Origin: Rhynchopus sp. YZ270_cl-10
Lineage: Eukaryota; Euglenozoa; Diplonemea; Diplonemida; Diplonemidae
Assembly: GCA_964035575.1 (NCBI GenBank)
Contig: OZ037876.1
Coordinates: 992,001 to 1,056,000 of the forward strand
Direction of reading: 5' to 3'
Length of the DNA: 64,000 nucleotides
Shown here: piece after piece, positions 53,246 through 64,000 of the stretch
Layout of the letters: each line of letters starts with the position of its first letter
How positions within the stretch are numbered: position 1 is the first letter of the stretch
Program-made: the position numbers and the translations under genes
Notes under the pieces: generated by a model
The model's input: the letters and a program-made list of their open reading frames with translations, nothing else
Told to the model about the DNA's origin: nothing
Databases searched by the model: none

Positions 53246-56200
53246 TTCTGTTGCGACCTCTTGTGATTTTCTCCTAAAAAAAAGAACACAATTTCAGCCG
53301 CGCCCACGGGCCACCCCACTCGTTGCTTAGTCTATACCTATAACATAAGACTTTGCCTTTATTTTTCAGTATTTTTTTCCCCCCACAGATATCACACAAA
53401 AAAAGAACTTCCCCGGAAAAAAATATAGATCTCAATAATAAATTAGGTGGATGAAACCTCGATGACTACAATATATTTTTATTTGTTTTTTTTTTTCTTT
53501 TTTGGCACAGCAAATAAAAGGGGCAGGGGGATAAATGGGAAAGTACACAGTGGAAAACTTCCCATTTCCGAAAAAAAAACCAAGACTCTTCATAATTTTC
53601 ACATCTAAATGGTTCACGGTTGTCTGTGAGTTGTTTACCCTCTGGAAAAATACGCAATTTTCTCTTAAACACACTCACATTGTGTGACCTCCGTGAATCC
53701 TAGTTTCTCAATGAGAAGTAGTGATGACAAAAAAGAAAAAAAGAAAAAAAGAAAAAAAACTGAGCGGGATCTATTGATTAATTTGTAAAGGGGGGACTGT
53801 GCTCAAGATGACAGCAGGATCGTCTTTTTTTTATATTCGATAACTGAAGCTGCGCACCTTAAGACTCCCAAAGAAGAAAAAAAATGATGACCGCAAGAAA
53901 AAAAGAAGAAAAAAAAACCATTTTTGCCACTGATTTTGTCCTCACTAACCTACTACTGGCCATTTTAGGAAGCCATCTTAGGCTCTTTCCCTGGCGTAAC
54001 GTGATAATTTGGTGGGGAATGATTCAAAAAAAAGGGAAAAATCGTATGTCTTGCCAATACTCTAAAAAAAAAAACAGCGAGGAGTACAAGAAACAGCACA
54101 AAAAAAAAGCAAAAAAAAACAAAAGTATTTAGTACGATAAACCTAAGCCTCAGTTTTAACCAATCTCAAAGAAGGAAAACCATCTACCTGGGAAATCGTA
54201 TAAAGAAGGAAAACACCTCTAAAAGGGTTTATTGCATAAAATGTTTATTTTCCCCTAGAATACGCACATGGAAAGCAAGTAACATTTGTGTCAACGGGGT
54301 CAACTCGAACCCAAACGATCACATTTTTCTCACCTCAGTGCGCAAAGTTGGGGTGCCTATCAAAAAAAACAGACAAAGGTAAATTCTTCGTTGTTTTTCT
54401 TTTTGTCTTTTTTTCCAATAGGTGAAAGCAGTAAAGGAATATCACCTCTCTTGAGTGTGTTTCACAAAAGGAGGGACTATCTCTTTTCTATCAGTTAAGG
54501 GACTTACATAGGGCTCCGCAGTTGGATACCCGAGGAATTCTGGTGTCTGTCTTACGTCTGTAGGGGGCGTTTGTAACCTTCAGCTTCAACTACTCAACAT
54601 CATCCCTCCCTGGGTTCGATCAAGGTATTTGACCAGAATTCAATGAAAACCTCCAAAACCTACATAAGCCCCTGTTTTCAGTTGTAAAATAAAAAAAAAT
54701 AAAAAAAAATTGTAGGAAATCAGTGTAGTTTGCCCCCCAGCTGCGTGCAAATTTCCGCTTCTCTCACTAAAAAAATAATAATGGAAAAGGAACCCAAAAA
54801 ACAAGAAAAAAATGCTGTTGAAAATAATGTTTAGCGCAACAAAATGAAGGATGGGTAGGGAGAGTAAAAAAAAGGGGCACTTTCTTTTTGACTGTTCGAG
54901 AAATAATATGGAAGAACGGGTTGAACCTGAGCTATTTTATTTTTTTCCCCCCCTCCCCTCCTCCTTCCATAGGTCAACGAATGCGCGTTGCTATGTCCGC
55001 CGGGAGAAGAAGAAAAAAAAAAAATGGAGAAATATGGTGTTCCGGGAGGAATCGATATTGACAGGTCGTTGACCGATTTCCGAAAGCACCAGAATAGTGT
55101 AGTTGGCACTCGTGCAAGATCCGCCCTCATTTTTTCTCTTTTTTGTTTTGGTATGATTGGATAGGATCGATTTCCAGGGGAAAATATAATCATGTCGTAG
55201 AGACATCGATTTTTTGTTCTGCCCGTTGTTCTCAAGAAAGAACCCATCATTTTAAATTCAGTCCGTTCAAACGCATTTTACCGCATCCATACGGAAAAAC
55301 TGCAGGGAGCAATTTTTTTCTCTCTCATTTTGATAAATTTTCTTGCCATTTGTACTAAGCCCCACAAAGTCTTGACAATGCACGGGAGGGGAGGGAAAAA
55401 AGGGAGGGGAAGAGGCAATCTCTTTTGTTCGCTCTCACGTTGCGTTGTGAGGGTGAGGGTGAATGACCTTCTGAAGTAAGTGAGTGGTTGACTGTTATGG
55501 CCAAAACCAACTATGTTTTTGATAAATTTAGAAAAAAAAATTGAGTGTCTGGAGCTAGCCTCGGGAGGTGGATAAAACAAATTTGAAAACAAAAACAAAA
55601 AAAAAAAAAATCGAAAATGAAGGTAACAGTGTAAAATGTTTCTCACTGCCTCTACATTCGGAACAAAACAAAAAATGGCTGCCAAGTTTGCAAAGGTTTT
55701 TTTTAAAAAGGCGCAAATAAGGTGACAATATTGTAAAGTTTAAAAAGAATTTTGAGGGTTAGACTGGAGCTAGTGAGAATTCAGGAAAATGGAATCTTTT
55801 CCCCCCTGGGAAAAGAGACCAAGCAGTGGGGTATACGGGGAGAGGAGACAGGAGACGCTGTCTCTGTACTGCATGAATATGACATATTACCACAAATTAT
55901 GCGCTTTTTTGAAGAAGATTTCTTTTGTTGTGTCGACAATCACCTGCTAGTGCAGGATCTGTACTCAATGTTTTTTTTTGAACGATGAACTCTTTTTTCT
56001 CTCTCTGCTATAGAAAATAAGGGGGGGGGAAACCACAACATCGCCCCACGGTAGTTACACCATCGCTTACACCAGCGCTTGAGCGATACAACATAAATTT
56101 TATTAGACGCAAAAATATAACACGTATTATTTTCCCTCGCTCAAGCGAACAACAATACAAAAAAAAAAATTATCCTAAAAGTGACATAAAATGAATAAAA

Positions 56201-56450
56201 TGAATAAAATTGATCCAAAAAAAATGGCATTTTAATAAGCTTGTGGAGATCACACGGGGGGTGAACTACGCACGTTTTTGCTAATCTTTCAACAATAATA
56301 AAACTCCCATTTTTTTTTTTTTAAATGGATTATTATATTAGGATAGAGAAATGTGTTCTTATCCGTAAGCCTTTTAGATCATGTAGATGAAAACAACGAT
56401 AGAAAACGGGGGATGCTTCTTCTTGGGAAATCGAAAATATAATTATAAAT

Positions 56451-56938
56451 TGGTGCTTCCCGGGGGGTATGCATTTCACAAATTTTCAATTCAATTCACA
56501 ACTTTTCACAACTTTTCACAACTTTTCACTGCCCTTTTTTCTCTCGTTGGTGAAGCTTTTAAACGCCGGCATTTGCATTTCCGGAATCCGTCCGGCCAGT
56601 GGTGGGGTCAATTTGCCGAAATGGACAAGTTCTCGTCATTTCCGCACATCACACAGTACACAGGTACACAGGTACACCACATCACGTTCTATCTTGTGAA
56701 TCCCAGCGTGCCCCTCAATGGGTGGGTCACCACCCGCCCAAAAAAAAAAGCACGCACAAAAAAAAAATCAATTCACAACTTTTCACAACTATTCACAACT
56801 TTTCACATTTTTTCACAATTTTTCACCACTTTTCGCCAGCCTTCACAATTTTGTAGCAGTTTTCGTGTTGTGAAAATTTGTGAAAACTTGTCACATTTTG
56901 TGAAAATTTGTGAAATGCACACCCCCCGGGAAGCACCA
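56451..56938. mobile_element. 488-base MITE-like element with 5-base target duplication
   Basis: The left end TGGTGCTTCCCGGGGGGT and the right end ACCCCCCGGGAAGCACCA are exact inverses, and the TIR continues GCATTTCACAAATTTTCA. TAAAT is present immediately outside both ends (56446-56450 and 56939-56943). The interior is (TTTTCACAAC)n-like repeats around a captured inverted copy of the GACCCC family (56565-56645). No protein. Confidence 0.88.
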
Positions 56939-57073
56939 TAAATGTAATTTACTTTATTTGCACTGCATCGGAGCACAAAAACAGGAGAAAAAAAATTAAC
57001 GTGTACACGGCATTGTTTGTTGTAACGAAAGAGAAGCATAACATTATCACACACAAAAGAGAGAAAAAAAAAG

Positions 57074-57112
57074 TATAAGATGAACCTAAGCCTCTCATGC
57101 TTAGTTGACCTT
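57074..57112 (+). repeat. Family H1 element
   Basis: GTATAAGATGAACCTAAGCC then TCTCATGCTTAGTTGACC. A related GTGC-hairpin copy follows at 57130. Confidence 0.75.
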
Positions 57113-59136
57113 AAGAGAAAAAGTTTGAAAGATGAACATGTGCATTCACATCTTTCCAAAAATAATGAAGAAAAAAAAAACGTTTTGCAAGATGGGCTGA
57201 GCCTCTTTTTGTGATTTGCCAAGCTTTAATTTTTTTTAAAATGGGATGAAGGGGAGTTGTCACTTTAAAAGTCGAAATACATTTTTAGAAATGGGTGGTG
57301 AGACACAATGGAGCAAAAATGAGAAGTCTTTTTTTGGTAATCTGAAGAAAAAGAGAAAAACGGTTAACCACCAGGCCGGTTACCTACTTCTTCCGTTTAT
57401 CTTTTTTTGAAGAAAAACAAAATATTTAAAAAATCACTTCTTTGTTGGGCATATAGTTGCCTCCACTGTGAAAGCTCGACCATAATGAGCCATTTTATCC
57501 TTCTCTGCTACCTTAGTTTTGTTTGACGGAAAGTGTATGGGGGAGTGGGAAGCGGTACGGGAGAGGGTGGTAATGTAGATATACAGTCAGAGTGCACACA
57601 GTAGCACTTCATTGGTTGTGCTTATTTAAAAAAAAAAAGGACAGCTATCCCAGGGTATTGGGAGAATGGAGACGCTGCTGAGACACATTTTATTTTATTT
57701 TATTTTTTGTCGATTTTTTTCCCCCCGCAAAAAAAATAAAAATAAAGTAATTCACTGCAGTAGCGAATACCCAATGGCCATTCTTTGTCTGCCTTTTTGT
57801 TAAAAAGCAAACATATGTGTTTCCTTTTGTTCTTTTTCTGACACACCCACGTTGAGATTTTTTTTGAATAATATTTTGAGAAAATTTTGTTGCGGATAAA
57901 AAAAAACCCAAAGTCCGAATGGAAAAAAATAATTGGGAAAGGGGAGAAAGGAATAAATATCGAATGGTTAACACACATGCCACACTGACACCGTGGAACT
58001 CAGCCTCTGAAAGCGTATAAGACCTTTTAATGAAAGCTTAGGAAAAACAAAACAACAAAAAAAACCAAATAACAGCAAGAAAGCAACCCTTAAGGCAAGA
58101 TGAATCTACCCGAAAGAGAGTCAGCCAAGGGAAAAAAAAAATAAATACAATAAAAATTTATCTCTCTCAGTTATTTCGAAAAAAGATAAATTGAAAATAT
58201 GAATGGGCATCATGGGGCACACATTCATTTTCAACAACAACAAAATCAACAAAAAAAACAATAATGCACAATGCATTTTTTTTTCCATAAAAACACAGCG
58301 CTGACGAGCTTGCATTTTTAATATTATTTGAGACGCGAAAAATAATTGGTGACGGGTTAAAACCCGCATTTTTAAAAAATAAAAGAAATTTTTTACTATA
58401 CAGCTCTAATGTTGCATATTGTATTAGAGGTAAATAGGTCTTTTCACAATATCACCTGGGACGAGAAGGTAAGAGGGAGTACGAGGAAACACAAAAGAAT
58501 AGTCTTTGCATTCCCTTGACTCTCCGACTCTGATTCTATTCTGTTCCTGGTTTTTTTCAAATAAAAAAAAAGGGTAGAGGCAAGTCCACTGTCCACAAAT
58601 TCTGTTTTTAAAGGTCGGGGGAATTGGGAAAGGGGTGTTTTTTTTTCTACTTATTTCGTTCTCGTGTGGGGGGGGCTTTTCTTTTCGTTTTTTTTTTTTT
58701 TTAGACCATTTCACTCGAAAGAGGAACTAGCCAAAAACCTCGCGGGAGAGTATTGTGTGATGCGTGTCGTTTTTTTCTCTTTCGCTAAAACCTCTTTGGG
58801 AAGCGGGGAAATCGTTTTTTTTCCCCCCCCATAATTCTCAGATCTGTATTGATAACCCAAAAGGGGAAGGGAGGGAGGGCAATCAGAACATGCTTCAGAA
58901 TAATTTTTTTTTTGGCACAGGTGTTTAAATATAGGGCACTGTTTTAATCGATACACGATTTTCATGATAATTCGTGTATACAGGCAACGCGCCTCGCCAT
59001 ATTGATTGATACGAATCAGTTTCATATACTTTCCATTCGAGAAAGCATACAAAAAAAAAATGCTCAAAATGAGATAACAAAGAAATAGACGTGCAAACAT
59101 CCCTTCTGGAATGTATAACGTTAAAATAAAAAGAGA

Positions 59137-59182
59137 AAAGTTTATAAGATGAACCTGAGCCTCTCGTGTGCTTAGTCATCTT
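59137..59182 (+). repeat. Family H1 element
   Basis: AAAGTTTATAAGATGAACC, TGAGCCTCTCGTGTGCTTAG then TCATC. Confidence 0.8.
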
Positions 59183-61000
59183 AAATTTAAAAAAGAAAAA
59201 AATTGGTCAGATAAGCCAGAGCCTTTGCGCTGATAAAAATTAGAGGCAAAATATAGCAATAATACTATTCCAAATAACAGAGTGACCTTTTTAAGGCTTT
59301 TTGTTAAATGGTACAAAAAAAAGATGTAAAAAAACGAAAAATGGATTTATATAAAATGCAAATACTCAGCGCTTTGCAAAAAACCTGGGCTAGTTAAAAA
59401 AAGCTAGAAAAATGAAATATAGCAATAACAAAAAAACAAACTAAAAATTTGACACCGGAATACGCAGATAAACAAACATAGCCTTCCTAATAACTACCCC
59501 CGTCTCCTTTATTATCCACCTTGGGCAATCAATACAGATCAGAGAAAGGGGGGGAAAAAAACAAAAAAAACCCCCCATCTGTTTTCTTTAAAAAAAAACT
59601 TTCGACACGCTTGGGTAAAAGGGGGAGGGATTTTCGTTCAAAAAAAAATGTGCTTTTCAAAGAATAATAAAAAGGGGTATGGGGGGTATGAGAAGAACTG
59701 GTTTAACGATGAGAAAAGGGAAAGAAGCCGTGAATTGGAGTGGTGGAAAACACCTTTGCACCGATTCAAGGGGGGGATTGGGAGGGGAGGGGTGTGCCGT
59801 TTTGCTTTTGGGAGGAAGGGGAGATAGGCTGTATTGAAATATACGCGATTTCTTTTCTGAAGTTAGCATGAAAGTGCTTTGAAAAGAAAGCTACACGTAA
59901 AATGTTACCCCACCACTGTCACACGCTTATTTTTTTTAAAATATTCTGTATTATTTTTACTCATGAAGCCCATGAAATGCACATCTGAGTGCTGGGAATG
60001 TTTAAAAAAAAAATATAACTAAAATAATTCAACTAGAACCCATTTTGATAAATTTCTTTTTAAAAAAAATACACATCACGTATACATTCTCGGATACTAC
60101 CGGATGCTTTGCTCGTTTTAGTGTTATTTTCATCCGGTCAGATGCATTTTCTTCTTTTTGTTGGTATCAAAAAAACTCAAAAACAAAACAAAACAAAAAA
60201 AAAAAAAAATAGTAATTTGGGGCATTTATTCACCCCCGATGTAAAACAATACGGCACACACACACCCACACCTCCAAACAACAAAACAAAACAAAATACT
60301 GCAAGGAAAACAAAGGGCGAGTTGGTTCGAAAATGGGGTGGGGGGGGCGGGGCGGGGGGTTTTTCTTCTCGTTCTCTTTCTAGACGTTAATTTGTTTCTC
60401 TTTTTTTTTTTGAAAACTTGGTTGTATTAGTGTAGCCACCCTAGAATGTGCTCCACTATTATTATTATTTTTTTTTTTTTTTTGCAATGTAACTAAATGC
60501 ACCCCACAAGGAGGGGTTATCGTTTGCAGAAGAAGGGGATAACTTTTAGAACCGTTTGTTTGGTGTGAAAAAAAAAACAAAGATATTTTTTTTGGGTAGC
60601 ATCAAACGGTCCAAGATACCTACAGGGAAGGTGCCCTTCCGATGAACACAATGATTGTCTACGAGTACGGAATAACAATCAAAAAATAGTCTGAGATAAA
60701 AAAACAGATTTTTTTTTATCCTCTAAATTTTTTTTTTCCTCTAAGAAAAGATGATCTCGCGATCACTAGGATTTTTTTTTTCTCTCCAGAACCTCCACAC
60801 GGCCCACCCACCCTTTTATTTCTTTGAAAAAAGCACAAAAAACGCGAAAAAGTAAAAACTTTGTCATGAGAATAATAGCCCACAGCGACAGCATCAAAAA
60901 AGAAAAATTTCAACGTCGCCCGACAGGGCAGGGAAAGGGGGAGGAGGGAATCATGCATTTTTTCAAAAAAAAAAAATAATGTTTTTTTTTTTTGGGGGGG

Positions 61001-61037
61001 TAAGATGAACCTAAGCCTCTCCTCTCTGCTTAGTCCT
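61001..61037 (+). repeat. Family H1 element
   Basis: GTAAGATGAACCTAAGCC then TCTCCTCTCTGCTTAGTCC. Confidence 0.7.
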
Positions 61038-61250
61038 TCTTTAAACAAATGAAATGTATATCGCTGTATACACGTCTACTAAAGAAAATCGATGTTGGGG
61101 GGAAAGGGGGAAAAGCAATACATCAAACTCGCGTTTTCCTCCTGCAAAAAAAAGGAGGACTTATCCCTTTGCTCTTACACAAAAGCGGGAAATAGTTTGT
61201 GGGGAGAGAGAGAGAGAGAGAATCTATTCTTTTTTTTTGAAAGAAAACTC

Positions 61251-63357
61251 TCACTTGTCAGCGGGGAGATCCCTCCAGAGGTTGTCGTAGGCGATGATGC
61301 TGTGGAATGTATGGTGTGTGAAATGTTTTGAAAAGACTACTTGGTGTGGCCGAAATAGCAGAAAAATAGCACAAAAATAGCACCTCCTTTCAGCCACACC
61401 AACTACAGTAGTGATATTTTTGGGTAATTTGACGCCTTTTTTTGGACACCAAAATGATTAAGATATTCTTTCAATCGAAAGATGGAGTTTTGTCCACCAG
61501 CGTTGGACACCAAAAAAAAAAATATTGGGGAAATACTGTACATTCCTTTCTCTGGGGTAAAGAAAAGAACTCTGGGAGGACACCGTTGTAGTGTGTCGAA
61601 GCCTTTGTAGGGCTTCATGTCCTGTAAAGCCTTCGTTGATGATTATTGCTTCTTGCATCTTGCATCTTGCATTTGCTCCAAAAAAAAGCAAGAAGGGTAC
61701 TTTCTTACGTCAAAGAAATGAATGTGCATATTGTGTGCACATATCTTAAAAAAAAGGGTGTAATATTGGACGAAGCCTTTGCGCGATTCATTTTCAGAGA
61801 AACTCGACTCTTACAGTCGCCAACTGATCTTGATTACTCGACTAGAAAAAGGGGGGAAGATTATTTTCGTTGAACGCAGCCAAAAACAGTGTATGAGATC
61901 TGAATTTTTGGCGCAAGTGATTTTTAAAGGGGAGGAGAAAATAGTCGGTATCAGGCGATTAAACGTTGGCTTTATTATTCGAGTTTCTAATAACACTACG
62001 TGTAAGGAACAAAAAAAAAGGAGGGCAAACTATACCTCGAGAGCGGGGAGCGTCCACGGTATCCCTCCCACTTGTTGGTGGTCCACTTCTCCTGTGATGG
62101 GTGTTGGTATGTTGTTGTGGTTTTGTACATAATCTCCATTTTTTTTTTTTCACTTTGTTTTTCAAAACCCGACATTCTTCCCACACAACCCACCCCTCTC
62201 CCACATTTTTTTTTTTTTTTTGATAAATTGTTGGAGTAGTGTAGTTGCCTCGGTTGTGTTGCGGCTCGGTTGGTTTTTTTTTTGCAAAAAGCGCAGCAGT
62301 TGAAATGCTAGAACGCATCTCAGTCAAGCTCAATAAAAATAAATCGGAGGTAAAAAGGTTTTTTCGTTGATTATGTCATTCATACCAGGGTCATAGCGCA
62401 GTTCTTGAACATGGAGCGGATCTGAGCCATGCGGATGCAGCCTGCAGCAAGGTTGTTCTCTGGACAGAGGGGGTCCTCGATGAAGAGGGGCTCGTTGCCG
62501 CTGCCGGGCACGGTCGAGGCGTAGAGCTTGAAGAAGTCCATCAGGAGGAGCGCGGGGTCGCTGGGGTCCTGGCAGCGGTAGCATGCGTGCAGGATCATCA
62601 CCAGCTGCGCGTAGGAGGGAAGCCCTCCGGTACGCACATCCCCACAACGCGACTGCTGCAGGACCAGACGCACCACGCTGAACACCATCCCCACGGCAGG
62701 GAACTGCTCCACCAGACGCCTCACCTCAGACACACTCTTGCGTGCAGTCGACTTCCCCAGGGTGAAGCTGATGTTCGCGCTGCACCCCATGCTCGCAAGC
62801 TTGACAGTAGAGAAGGCACTTCCCTCCGCGGTGGTCCACTCCTGCACGGTGATTCCCGCCTCCTCCATCTTCGCGAAGACCATCTGCATGGTGCTGGGCT
62901 GGAGCTCATTGCAGTCCTCGCAGACGAGATCGAGGGAGCTGCTGGGAAGCGACATGCCGTACGCGAAGGAACCGTAGATCTTTACAGTCGCGTCAGACCA
63001 GACCTGCTGGACGATCTCCTGGATGGCGGATCTGGCCATGTGGCGCTTAGAGTTCTCCTCAGAGGTGAGCTGAAGCATCTTGGAGAGTGCCTTCACCTCG
63101 TCGGTGATGTTCAGTTTGTTCTTCTGGTGTCCCTGGGGGTACCATGGGGTCACAATGACACGGGGGTCGGTCGACTTCTCAGTTCTCTTCCGGTTGGTCG
63201 CGGAAGCGCTGGAGGTGGACACACCGCTGGCGGTCTTCGAGTCGAAGTCAGAGCTCGAGCTGTGTCCTGCGGAGAATTGGCTCTCCATGCTTGAAAGAAG
63301 CGACGGTGCGCCAGCCTCCGGGTAAGGCTCCTGGGAGTAAACTGCGCGGGTCGACAT
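61251..63357 (-). CDS. TRF4/TENT4-like nucleotidyltransferase, likely catalytically dead; three exons
   Basis: Exons 63357..62386, 62091..62036 and 61299..61251 join (phases 0 and 2; GTATGA and GTATAG donors, CAG acceptors) to 358 residues ending IIAYDNLWRDLPADK. Layout follows the non-canonical poly(A) polymerase (PAPD5/Trf4) family: helix SEENSKRHMARSAIQEIVQQ, VKIYGSFAYGMSLP (GS at 129-130), FPAVGMVFSVVRLVLQQ, TGGLPSYAQLVMI, LLMDFFKLYAS, and FIEDPLCPENNLAAG. Family members add A tails to RNA for exosome decay or other maturation. Here the first catalytic Asp of PTSDID is Ser141 (PSSSLD) and the third (VDISF) is Asn195 (ANISF); only Asp143 remains. I infer a pseudoenzyme, perhaps a structural partner. 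Confidence 0.85.
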
Positions 63358-63369
63358 TTTGTGGAAAAG

Positions 63370-64000
63370 AAAAAAAAAAAGAGGGAAAAAATGCAAGAAA
63401 GGGGGGAACTGCTCTAACGGAGATTTAAACTATTGGGTGTATTTGGGAGTGTTTTTTTTGTTGTAAAGGGGGTGTGATAACAAAAAGATGTGTAATCTCC
63501 TGTGGGCAATTTGAGTGAGTAGGTAAAAAAACATGTCGACAGCTCAAAAACTGCTGTCAACGAAGGGGGGTACCAAAGGTTTATAAGATAATCCTAAGCC
63601 TCTCTGTGCTTAGTCTGATTAGATTACTTAATGTTTTGAACATTGGTTATTCTCGTGTGCTTAGCCACCTTGATCACATTCGTTATCGCGCAGCTTCAGC
63701 TGACTGGGTCTAGAAGTGCACAAAGTGCAACGTGGATGATATGCAAAAAAAAAAAAATTCAGGGGGCTTTCAGAGAGCACATTTTTTTTTGTTTTTGCTT
63801 CGTTCCCTCTTGGCGTGCGAACGGTTATTGGAAAAGGAAAGGGGGGAAAGGTCATCACGCCAGGTTGTGTGGCGGACCTTGTTTAATGGTTTTTTTAATT
63901 AATATCCCACCCAACCCACCACCCCACCCCCATGGACGGCCACAAAACCCTCCACCTGCCCCATACAACCAGACTTATTAAACACAATAAAGAATAGTTA
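63370..64000. other. Upstream intergenic with a tandem H1 element
   Basis: No gene seen up to the window end. Besides the H1 double copy, nothing is recognised. Confidence 0.5.
63576..63688 (+). repeat. Family H1 element, tandem double
   Basis: GGTTTATAAGATAATCC, TAAGCCTCTCTGTGCTTAGT, a linker with TGATTAGATTACTT, then TCTCGTGTGCTTAGCCACC and tail CACATTCGTTATCGCGC. Parallel to 51087-51199. Confidence 0.85.

Larger units (their letters stand above)
50975..61245. other. 10-kb stretch without a convincing gene
   Basis: AT-rich with many homopolymers. Apart from the listed H1 copies, the AATCACAA satellite, the 56451-56938 element and an R6 copy at 60411, I see no long frame, splice pattern or RNA gene. 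Confidence 0.55.

Noticed and set aside
54595-54625. GGTTCGATCAAGG, B-box-like
   Set aside because: No cloverleaf can be folded around it.
1-64000. CRISPR arrays, bacterial operons, rRNA
   Set aside because: None of the expected repeat-spacer, Shine-Dalgarno/operon or rRNA signatures are present. The tandem arrays lack spacers.

Overview
The window looks like nuclear DNA of a free-living euglenozoan protist, most likely a diplonemid (inference). Four observations support this. All 17 confidently called genes lie on the minus strand, as in the long one-directional transcription units of Euglenozoa. Several start codons lie just downstream of a pyrimidine tract ending in AG, the usual signal for spliced-leader addition or cis-splicing. 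There are three tandem genes of the BILBO1 (flagellar pocket collar) type. Unlike kinetoplastid genes, at least seven genes carry spliceosomal-type introns, mostly beginning GTAT and ending CAG. No rRNA, tRNA, CRISPR or bacterial-type operon was found.

Layout, by coordinate (genes read right to left). 1-1517: protein with a degenerate class III nucleotide cyclase domain. 1717-3267: Golgi-type O-fucosyltransferase-like protein. 5085-6064: one-membrane-segment protein. 6752-9240: Gln/Pro-rich three-exon gene. 11195-12193: FAM221-like cysteine-rich protein. 12877-13278: small unknown gene. 14946-17942: ESCRT-III subunit VPS2/CHMP2, with a 2-kb intron that holds about 120 copies of a G-rich 7-mer. 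19473-19973: HIT-domain protein. 21071-21805: acidic unknown protein. 23740-35256: three BILBO1-like paralogs. 35552-36832: TRIP13/Pch2 AAA+ ATPase. 37030-41916: nested gene-free inverted-repeat elements. 42467-43285: ubiquitin-like plus ankyrin protein. 43751-45101: two-exon coiled-coil protein. 45500-50030: duplicated, exon-like but unassigned sequence. 50035-50895: PDZ-MYND protein. 50900-61250: 10 kb without a convincing gene. 61251-63357: three-exon TRF4/TENT4-like nucleotidyltransferase that has lost catalytic carboxylates.

Functionally the unit is mixed, as expected for euglenozoan transcription units: cytoskeleton and flagellar pocket (BILBO1-like trio, coiled-coil protein, FAM221), membrane remodelling (VPS2), HORMA-protein remodelling (TRIP13), glycosylation (O-FucT) and RNA-related (TRF4-like). 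Two genes look like pseudoenzymes.

The non-coding part is full of short dispersed repeats. The most striking are several families of 40-60 base elements that share an A-run plus AAGTT header, often with a CCTCTCGTG core that can fold as a hairpin. Every copy I found lies in the same orientation, antisense to the genes. They occur in introns and in intergenic DNA alike.
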